The notes beneath the pieces are model-generated. The model was not told where the DNA came from, did not search any database, and worked only from the letters and a program-made list of their open reading frames with translations. A stretch of 64,000 nt of DNA from Clostridia bacterium (lineage in GTDB: Bacteria > Bacillota > Clostridia > Christensenellales > Aristaeellaceae), in assembly GCA_017470945.1 (NCBI GenBank), contig JAFUXH010000157.1, positions 1 to 64,000 of the forward strand, given 5' to 3'. The translations under genes and the position numbers were made by a program. The first letter of the stretch is position 1. Each line of letters begins with the position of its first letter. Positions 58,543 to 64,000 of the stretch are shown here, in pieces.

Positions 58543-60960
58543 TTATTCCAGCGGTTTGTCGTTAAGCGTCACGTTGGCGCTTTCGCAGTTGGTCAGCGTG
58601 AACACGGTGGGGTTGGCCCAGACGTCGTTGCCGTAGGCCTCTGCCAGGCCCTCGTAGAAGAAGCCCGCGCCGACGATCGCGCCTACGCCATCCACATTTT
58701 CACCGGCGGTGATGTCCACTTGGCTGGCCTTGCAGCCTGTGAATGCCGTTACCGGCAGGCCGATGCTTGCGTCCTCATAGCCGCCCGCATAGCCCGTGAT
58801 GCCGCCGATCCAGAAGCAATTGTCGCCCACGGCAAGCTGTACATGGTCGGCCGTGTTACCGGTGAATTGTTCCGCGGCGAAGCCGCAGCCGGAAATGCCG
58901 CCGATGCCATAGCAGTTATCGCCCGCCTGGACCCTGCCGGTGGCGGTGCAGTTTACGACGCTGGTCATTTCCAAACCGCCGCCCACCAGGCCGCCATTGG
59001 CGCTGTTAGCGGGGACAACGACGCCGCTGGAGCCGCGAACCACGCAGTTTTCGATGAGACTGGCCATGCCCGCGCCAACGATGCCGCCGTACATGCCTTC
59101 GCCGCTGATTTCGGAAGCGTATCCGACAACCAGGGAATCCTCCAGCGTGACGTTGGAAACAGTGGAGCAGAAGGAATAACCAACGACGGCGGATACCATA
59201 GTGGTGCCCTCCACCGTGGCGTTATTCACGGTGAAATTGCCGATCTGCGCGTTGGCGACGCAGCCAAACAGGCCCAATGTCCATTTGTCCGGCTGTTCGA
59301 TCACCAGGTTGCTGATGGTGTGACCCTGGCCGTCGAAGGTGCCGGTGAAGGCATAGGAAAGATCCGGCATTTCCGCTTCCTCGCCCTCCTGGCCCAACTG
59401 CACGAAGCTGCCGATGGGGGTCCACTCCTTGCCGCCCAGGTCGATATCGGCCGTCAGCACATAGCTGCCGGACAGATTGCTGTTGATCGCCGCCAGATCC
59501 TCCGCCGTGGCAATTTCCACAACAGCCGCGGCCTCGGCTTCCTCTTCCTCGCCGGCGTTCTCATCCACGAACAGCTTGATGCAATCCTTGATCTGGCTTT
59601 CCTTGTAGTTATCGTTGATGGCGCCGACCAGCCAATAGGCGTATTCACCCTGATCGTAGCTGCCCATGTTTTCCAGGCTCGCGCCGTAACGGAATTCCAC
59701 ATGCTGGGTTTCGGCGATGGTATCATCGGCGAAAGCAAAGTAGGTGAACATGCCCGCGTCCGCGTCGTCGGTGGCGTATACCCGCAGTTGGGTGCCGGTG
59801 GGCTGGCCGAAGAAGGTCACGTCCACGCTGTCCAGATAATGATAGGCGTGGCGGAACGCTTCCTTGCCATCCGCGTCCACGCCATAGATCACGTCACCGT
59901 CGATGGTAACGCTCTTCAGGCCGTTTTCCAGATAGCAGTCAAAGATCATGGAGGCGGGGTCGCTGCCGAAAGCGTCGATGGCTTCCTGGCCCTTCAGCGT
60001 GCCCATGAAGCCCTGGGTCATGGCCACGTAATACCCTTCCGCCGCTTCGCCCTCAATGCCATAAGCGGCCAGGCATTCCATCCAGTAATCCTTGTATTCT
60101 TCCTTGGCAAATTCCGGGAACAGGTCGATGTAGGTGCCATTGAGCCGGGGCAGCAGCTCGTCATCGGATACTGCCACATCCACGTCGATGGTGAAAAGGC
60201 CATTCCAGGTGATGAATTCGATCTGGGCGATCCGCTTGCCCTTCAGGGCGTTGTATACGTCGCTGTCCAGGTCAAAGCCGATTTGGGTTTTCCGCCACAG
60301 GTTGGCGATGTGGCGCAGGCCCACCTTGGTTCCGTCGTCGGCCGTCAGGATCACGCCGCTGACGTTCAGGTCAGCCAGGGCGTCGTCGGCGCCGGCCACC
60401 TTCATCACCATGTCGGCGTGACGGTCGTAGACGAAGGAAGCGGAGCCGTTTAGCGCCGTGGTTTCGGCCTGGATGGCGCCAAAGCTGCCGTCGGCGTTCA
60501 GCGCCTTATAGGCGGCGGGCGTTTCGGCCAGCGCATACCAGGAGAAGCTGGGCGCTTCAAACAGGGCTTCGCTGCCTGCGAAAACGTTGGTGGATTCCTG
60601 GCCCTTGTTGGTCACGGTGATTTCCACTTGGCTTTCATCCGTGATTTCCACGCCGCCCAGCGTGGCAAGCACGTTTTTATCCTCCACATAGACGGGGAAG
60701 ATCACGCCGGTGATGTCGGTGCCCACAGGGTCCACGTGGTAGCTGCCGCCGGCCAGCGTGGCGGTGCGGGACTTCATCAGGGTGGAAGAGGATACGGCGT
60801 CGATGCCGGAAGCATCCGTCACTTCCGCCTCATAGAACGCCGCGTATGGAATATTCATCAGCACATAGTTGCCTTGCTCGGCCTGGCATACCGCCACGGC
60901 GCCAAACAGGCAGAATACGCACAGCAGGATCGCTAATCGGGATACGATGCGATGTTTCAT
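58543..60960 (-). CDS. Secreted protein with ZinT-like region and C-terminal GLUG-type beta-helix repeats
   Basis: The product is 805 residues. A signal peptide covers residues 1-29. Residues ~265-470 (YIDLFPEFAKEEYKDYWMECLAAYG, then EAFRHAYHYL and HVEFRYGASL) resemble the ZinT/YodA metal-binding calycin. An acidic linker (GEEEEAEAAA) leads to GLUG/beta-helix repeats (ADIDLGGKEWTPIGSF, FTGTFDGQGHTISNL, GGIVGAGMA, GGLVGGGLE, GGISGCG, GGITGYAGG), typical of bacterial adhesins. No anchor motif is seen. It is 17 bases downstream of a flavodoxin gene. The ZinT match is by eye and needs a profile search. Confidence 0.75.
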   Translation of the reverse strand: MKHRIVSRLAILLCVFCLFGAVAVCQAEQGNYVLMNIPYAAFYEAEVTDASGIDAVSSSTLMKSRTATLAGGSYHVDPVGTDITGVIFPVYVEDKNVLATLGGVEITDESQVEITVTNKGQESTNVFAGSEALFEAPSFSWYALAETPAAYKALNADGSFGAIQAETTALNGSASFVYDRHADMVMKVAGADDALADLNVSGVILTADDGTKVGLRHIANLWRKTQIGFDLDSDVYNALKGKRIAQIEFITWNGLFTIDVDVAVSDDELLPRLNGTYIDLFPEFAKEEYKDYWMECLAAYGIEGEAAEGYYVAMTQGFMGTLKGQEAIDAFGSDPASMIFDCYLENGLKSVTIDGDVIYGVDADGKEAFRHAYHYLDSVDVTFFGQPTGTQLRVYATDDADAGMFTYFAFADDTIAETQHVEFRYGASLENMGSYDQGEYAYWLVGAINDNYKESQIKDCIKLFVDENAGEEEEAEAAAVVEIATAEDLAAINSNLSGSYVLTADIDLGGKEWTPIGSFVQLGQEGEEAEMPDLSYAFTGTFDGQGHTISNLVIEQPDKWTLGLFGCVANAQIGNFTVNNATVEGTTMVSAVVGYSFCSTVSNVTLEDSLVVGYASEISGEGMYGGIVGAGMASLIENCVVRGSSGVVVPANSANGGLVGGGLEMTSVVNCTATGRVQAGDNCYGIGGISGCGFAAEQFTGNTADHVQLAVGDNCFWIGGITGYAGGYEDASIGLPVTAFTGCKASQVDITAGENVDGVGAIVGAGFFYEGLAEAYGNDVWANPTVFTLTNCESANVTLNDKPLE

Positions 60961-60977
60961 TTTTTCGCCCCCTTGGT

Positions 60978-61397
60978 TTATTCCGCCAGGGCGGCGCCAA
61001 GGGCCTTGCACTTCGCAATGCCGTCGTCATCCGGCGTTTCGTTGACGATCAGGCTGTCAGCGGCCAGCGCGATGCCCTTTTCGGCGCACCGGCTTTCCCA
61101 ATTGCGCATCCATTCGCCGTCGCCCCAGCCGTAGGAGCCGAACAGGGCCACCTTCTTGCCGGCCAGCGCGCCTTCGATGCCTTCCAGCATGGGCAGGAAT
61201 TCACCGTCCTCCAGTTCTTCCGCGCCCATAGCGGGGCAGCCCAGGGCCACAGCGTCGTAAGCGGAAACGTCGCTCACGTCGGCGCAGGTCAGTAAATCGA
61301 CCGCCGCGCCTTTCTCCTTCGCGCCCTCCGCGACCGCGTTGGCCATGGCCTCCGTGTTGCCAGTGCTGCTCCAATAGATTACTGCCAGTTTGCTCAT
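60978..61397 (-). CDS. Flavodoxin
   Basis: The product is a 139-residue FMN electron carrier. The phosphate loop reads YWSSTGNTEAMA (residues 8-19), LGCPAMGAEELED contacts the isoalloxazine ring, and GSYGWGDGEWM is the third flavin contact. Flavodoxins replace ferredoxin when iron is scarce, which fits the palindromes upstream. It overlaps the DUF3793 gene by 4 bases. Confidence 0.95.
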   Translation of the reverse strand: MSKLAVIYWSSTGNTEAMANAVAEGAKEKGAAVDLLTCADVSDVSAYDAVALGCPAMGAEELEDGEFLPMLEGIEGALAGKKVALFGSYGWGDGEWMRNWESRCAEKGIALAADSLIVNETPDDDGIAKCKALGAALAE

Positions 61398-61990
61398 GCT
61401 GATACCTTCCTTTCGTTGCTTTCTGATTTATATGAAAACTGTCGCGGTCCGATCGTCAGCCGGGACAGGCTCCATCCTTCCTGATTGCGCCGCACATACG
61501 CGTTGGTGCAGCGGCGGCAGCGGGCGAAGATGCGCTTGGCTTCTTCTTCGTCGCTTTCAAATACCTTCCACAGGCCCGTGCATTTGCATTCTTTGTGCTC
61601 GATGAACCCCCGCACGTCCACCGCGGGATAGCCCAGGAACAGGCCGATTTCGTGGGGAAAGGATTCGCATTCCCGCAGCCTGCGGATCAGATACAAAATC
61701 CGCGTCATGGGCGTTCCCTCCGGATAGCCGTTTTCCCGCAGGATGCTTTCCGCCACGGGGTTTTGCAAATCGCGCTCCAGCATTTGGGGCCGGAACAGAT
61801 AAATCAGCGCCCGCCCGTTCAAATACCGCAGCGGGAACGCCCGCACCCCTTTCTGGATGAGGCACCGATTGATCAGGCGCAGGCTCTCGGTCAATTCCGC
61901 CTGGCTTTCAAACGGGCAGTTGAACAGGCTGCCTGTTTTGATGGCCGCCAGCGTCGGCGCGCAGCAGCGAATCACCAATTCGTCGGACAT
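61394..61990 (-). CDS. DUF3793-family protein
   Basis: The product is 198 residues. MSDELVIRCCAPTLAAIKTGSLF and GVRAFPLRYLNGRALIYLFRP are typical of DUF3793, a family usually found next to flavodoxin or metal genes and of unknown function. CKCTGLWKVF and the ARCRRCTNAYVRR tail give five clustered cysteines. It is first in a three-gene operon with flavodoxin and the ZinT-like protein. Its ATG is preceded by AAGGAG. Confidence 0.88.
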   Translation of the reverse strand: MSDELVIRCCAPTLAAIKTGSLFNCPFESQAELTESLRLINRCLIQKGVRAFPLRYLNGRALIYLFRPQMLERDLQNPVAESILRENGYPEGTPMTRILYLIRRLRECESFPHEIGLFLGYPAVDVRGFIEHKECKCTGLWKVFESDEEEAKRIFARCRRCTNAYVRRNQEGWSLSRLTIGPRQFSYKSESNERKVSA

Positions 61991-62004
61991 AAGCTTCTCC
62001 TTGA

Positions 62005-62020
62005 GTTAGCGGTTTCTAAC
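62005..62020. promoter_or_regulatory. Palindromic operator 1
   Basis: GTTAG-CGGTTT-CTAAC: five-base arms, six-base spacer. It lies in the 5' leader between the promoter and the DUF3793 gene, just upstream of the ribosome site. Confidence 0.6.
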
Positions 62021-62073
62021 CATGATCCGAAAAATATGCCGCTCCTTAGCGTCCCAGGGGAAAGAGCAGCTTA

Positions 62074-62089
62074 GTTAGATAAATCTAAC
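62074..62089. promoter_or_regulatory. Palindromic operator 2 near the transcription start
   Basis: GTTAGAT-AA-ATCTAAC has seven-base perfect arms and the same outer GTTAG-N6-CTAAC pattern as operator 1. It lies 6 bases from the -10 element, at the expected transcription start, so a bound protein would repress. The pattern resembles DtxR/IdeR/MntR-type sites (TTAG...CTAA). Confidence 0.7.
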
Positions 62090-62095
62090 ATCGTT

Positions 62096-62124
62096 ATGAT
62101 ACCATGAGTTTTCGCTTGTGTCAA
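62096..62124 (-). promoter_or_regulatory. Promoter of the DUF3793-flavodoxin-ZinT-like operon
   Basis: On the minus strand, a consensus TTGACA (62124-62119) and TATCAT (62101-62096) are 17 bp apart. The leader is ~100 bases and carries both palindromes. Confidence 0.8.
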
Positions 62125-62158
62125 TAGCAAATGATGAAGAACTGCATTTTTTCTATGA

Positions 62159-62977
62159 TCACAGCGCTTTCTTCGGGCAATTTCTGACGCATTCCATGCA
62201 CAGGATGCATTCGGTTCCGTTTTCTCTTTTTCTGGAATTGTCCGTCACGTCGACATGCATGGGGCAGACCCGCCTGCATTTGCCGCAGGAAACGCATTTT
62301 TCCTTGTCGCATTTTATCCGGAGCAGGGAAAAGTAGCTCATAGGCTTCAAGAATACCGTGATAGGGCAGATGTATTTGCAGAAGGCGCGATTATCCTGAA
62401 AAGCAAAAGCAAGGCCGATGCCCACTGCGTAATAGAGCGCATTCCCCACGATAAACGCCCAGAACATGACGCGTTCCAAATTGCCTACATGGGCAAGGAA
62501 GAGGGCGGAAACAAAGATCAGCGAGGCGGCAAAGGTCAAATACTGGATCCAGCCGATTTTCTTCCGCGGCTGCGCGGGCGTCTTGTAAGGCAGGAAATCC
62601 AGCACCATCGCCGTCCAACAGGCGTAACCGCACCAGCCGCGCCCGAAGATCAGGGGGCCAAGGATCTTGGCCACCGCGTAATGGATCGTCGCCGCTTCAA
62701 ATACGCCCGTGAACAAATAGTACCAGAAGCCCTCGATCTGCATATTCTCCCCGGAAATCAAGCCCAGGTAGATCAGCATGTACAGGCCGACCAGCAGCTG
62801 AACGATCCGCCGGGCATGCTTGTATTTCCGGATGAACAGGAAGATGCCCAGCGAGAGGGAAAGGCCGATATAACTGAAATTGAACAAATAGAACAGGTTA
62901 TCCTTTGTCAGCCACAGCGTGATCGCAACCGCTTCAAACACAGCCAGCATCAGCGACGGCAAGGCATATTTCTTCAT
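62159..62977 (-). CDS. Membrane polyferredoxin (NapH/NosR-like 4Fe-4S protein)
   Basis: The product is 272 residues with six to seven transmembrane helices. A conserved GRGWCGYACW motif and a later FCKYICPITV pair are the CxxxC-type elements of NapH-like proteins. Two 4Fe-4S motifs follow at the C terminus (CVSCGKCRRVCPMHV and CILCMECVRNCP). It probably passes electrons across the membrane to a partner that is not visible here. It is on the same strand as the flavodoxin operon, ~170 bases upstream, with its own promoter. Confidence 0.92.
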   Translation of the reverse strand: MKKYALPSLMLAVFEAVAITLWLTKDNLFYLFNFSYIGLSLSLGIFLFIRKYKHARRIVQLLVGLYMLIYLGLISGENMQIEGFWYYLFTGVFEAATIHYAVAKILGPLIFGRGWCGYACWTAMVLDFLPYKTPAQPRKKIGWIQYLTFAASLIFVSALFLAHVGNLERVMFWAFIVGNALYYAVGIGLAFAFQDNRAFCKYICPITVFLKPMSYFSLLRIKCDKEKCVSCGKCRRVCPMHVDVTDNSRKRENGTECILCMECVRNCPKKAL

Positions 62978-63105
62978 TCCTTTGTTTCCTCCGTGGCAGC
63001 TTCCCGTCCTCTTCGCCGGTGCGTTTTATGAACCCATGATGCCGGCCATGCTCGCATTCGCGGCCCGGCTGGATGGAGAATTGATCTGCGGTCAATTTGC
63101 TCGTT

Positions 63106-63134
63106 ATTATAATAAAACGAGCCCCCTGTGGCAA
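63106..63134 (-). promoter_or_regulatory. Promoter of the polyferredoxin gene
   Basis: On the minus strand, TTGCCA (63134-63129) and a consensus TATAAT (63111-63106) are 17 bp apart. It overlaps the terminator of the upstream gene; the leader is ~125 bases. Confidence 0.65.
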
Positions 63135-63158
63135 TTAAAATGCTGCAGGAGGCTCGTT
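63116..63158 (-). terminator. Terminator of the right-edge gene
   Basis: On the minus strand, AACGAGCC-TCCTG-CAGC pairs with GCCACAGGGGGCTCGTT and is followed by TTATTAT, 26 bases after the stop codon. Confidence 0.75.
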
Positions 63159-63183
63159 TGCATATTCCAGCCATAACTGTCGT

Positions 63184-64000
63184 TTATTGACCCGATTCCT
63201 TTTTTAAGTTGAAAATCGGGAACTTTACAAATTCCTTACGCTCATCTTCCGGAATTCTTTTTAACCAAAAATCAACTTCATCGTATCGTTCAAGAAGAAT
63301 ATTCGTGCCTGCCATTATGTGAGCATTGTCGGCTGATTGAGCAGCAATTGCGAATAATTCTTCTTTTTCAGGATTTTCTAATGGACGAGTACGCTTTATT
63401 ATCTGTAAGCGATTCAATGCAGATACTCTCTTATCCCAGACCTCAGCCGGCATACTCTCAAGCCATTTTGCAAATTCAAGTGCTGTATTAATCAGCTTTG
63501 TTTTTCGTTCTCCAGAAGCTTTATCAGAAGCGCCTATCATAAACAGCATTACCGAATTTGCAATATCGTATATATACGGAGTCGCTGAATATCGTTGGAA
63601 TGATGGGAGTAATCGCTCGAACTGAATATTTGAAACTTTAAGATACGCCTCTTCATCAAAGATTATTGCAACCGGTACTGGAAGATCATTTTTATCTTTT
63701 ACTCCCGTATACATTGGTTTCAAGTAATCCAAAGCATTATAAAAAGTGTAGGTGCCTCTATCATTCTTGCTTTGCTTTAGCCAAAGTGCAAAGCGCAAAG
63801 AACCGATCTCAATTGTTGTTATGGTTGGTAAGTCTTCGCGCAAGCCGGAAACGGGTTGGTGATCAACTGTTGATATTGCTAATCGTTCCAGGTTCCGATA
63901 ATCTTCTGCTGTTAATTTCGTTAAGTCAATATCATCTGTACATCCTTGCAAATCAAGCATTTGTATGAACCGCGCCATCTTTTTCAAATTTGAAGTCTGT
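63184..64000 (-). CDS. Unknown AT-rich gene, 5' partial at the right edge
   Basis: At least 272 codons; the frame is open to base 64000. A TTG (63987) and an ATG (63978) could be starts but no ribosome site precedes them, so the gene probably continues beyond the window. The product is mixed alpha/beta and soluble (YRNLERLAISTVDHQP, IEIGSLRFALWLKQSK, FAKWLESMPAEVWDKRVSAL), with no motif I recognise. Codon use is markedly more AT-rich than every other gene in the window, which suggests recent acquisition. Confidence 0.75.
   Translation of the reverse strand, partial: QTSNLKKMARFIQMLDLQGCTDDIDLTKLTAEDYRNLERLAISTVDHQPVSGLREDLPTITTIEIGSLRFALWLKQSKNDRGTYTFYNALDYLKPMYTGVKDKNDLPVPVAIIFDEEAYLKVSNIQFERLLPSFQRYSATPYIYDIANSVMLFMIGASDKASGERKTKLINTALEFAKWLESMPAEVWDKRVSALNRLQIIKRTRPLENPEKEELFAIAAQSADNAHIMAGTNILLERYDEVDFWLKRIPEDERKEFVKFPIFNLKKESGQ

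Noticed and set aside
1..64000. tRNA, rRNA, toxin-antitoxin, restriction or prophage structural genes
   Set aside because: None was recognised on either strand; the recombinase at the left edge is the only clear mobility gene.

Overview
This 64 kb window looks like chromosome from a GC-rich member of the Clostridia (Bacillota). The signs are a SpoVT-derived sporulation regulator fragment, two T-box leaders, a ribosome-mediated (leader peptide) attenuation style of control, strong Shine-Dalgarno sites, sigma-A promoters with 16-18 bp spacers, and tight operons with ATGA-type overlaps. A closer taxonomic placement (for example Christensenellales-like) cannot be made from the sequence alone. No rRNA, tRNA or CRISPR array was seen.

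Left edge (1-4.6 kb): a large serine recombinase gene enters from the left and is fused in frame to the C-terminal two thirds of SpoVT. This looks like the right boundary of a mobile element integrated inside spoVT. Two small minus-strand genes (an MmcQ/YjbR-DUF3795 fusion and a GyrI-like protein) and a WYL regulator follow. From 4.6 to 10 kb lie trpS, an alpha/beta hydrolase, a P1 peptidase, acpS and the NAD(P)H-hydrate repair enzyme. The methionine transporter metNIQ (10.1-12.9 kb) is preceded by a Met-rich leader peptide and a terminator.

Aromatic block (13-24 kb, minus strand): one long operon runs aroF - HIT - tyrA - aroB - aroA - aroC - pheA - aroE/aroK fusion - aroQ - GH63-like hydrolase. 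It is led by a Tyr/Phe-rich leader peptide and a terminator. A second, stand-alone shikimate kinase lies just upstream. The theme continues at 36.7-48.2 kb: a T-box-controlled TrpXYZ-type ABC transporter (probable Phe specifier), then a Trp T-box and the complete trpEGDCFBA operon, an ACT protein, and a second DAHP synthase of a different subclass. The window therefore holds the whole path from DAHP to Trp, and to prephenate with the Phe and Tyr branch enzymes pheA and tyrA (the final transaminases are not seen), under three separate amino-acid sensing leaders.

Middle (24-36.6 kb): typA, a tRNA-dihydrouridine synthase, and an amino-acid/peptide ABC transporter with an M20 peptidase and a dipeptide epimerase, which together suggest uptake and recycling of murein-type dipeptides. 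A Thr/Lys/Pro-rich Cys-motif surface protein, two MgtC/SapB proteins and an extremely His-rich LarC follow. Two copies of a multi-hairpin, MITE-like element (26.1 and 32.5 kb) are each flanked by near-duplicates of the local transcription terminator.

Right part (48-64 kb): two aminopeptidases, a secreted transglutaminase-like protein, a membrane GT-C-like protein with GtrA, fructose-bisphosphate aldolase, and a second MITE-like repeat. Next comes a probable metal-regulated group (a DUF3793 protein, a flavodoxin, and a secreted ZinT-like/GLUG-repeat protein, with a nearby membrane polyferredoxin). Its promoter carries two matching GTTAG-N6-CTAAC palindromes. An AT-rich unknown gene runs off the right edge.
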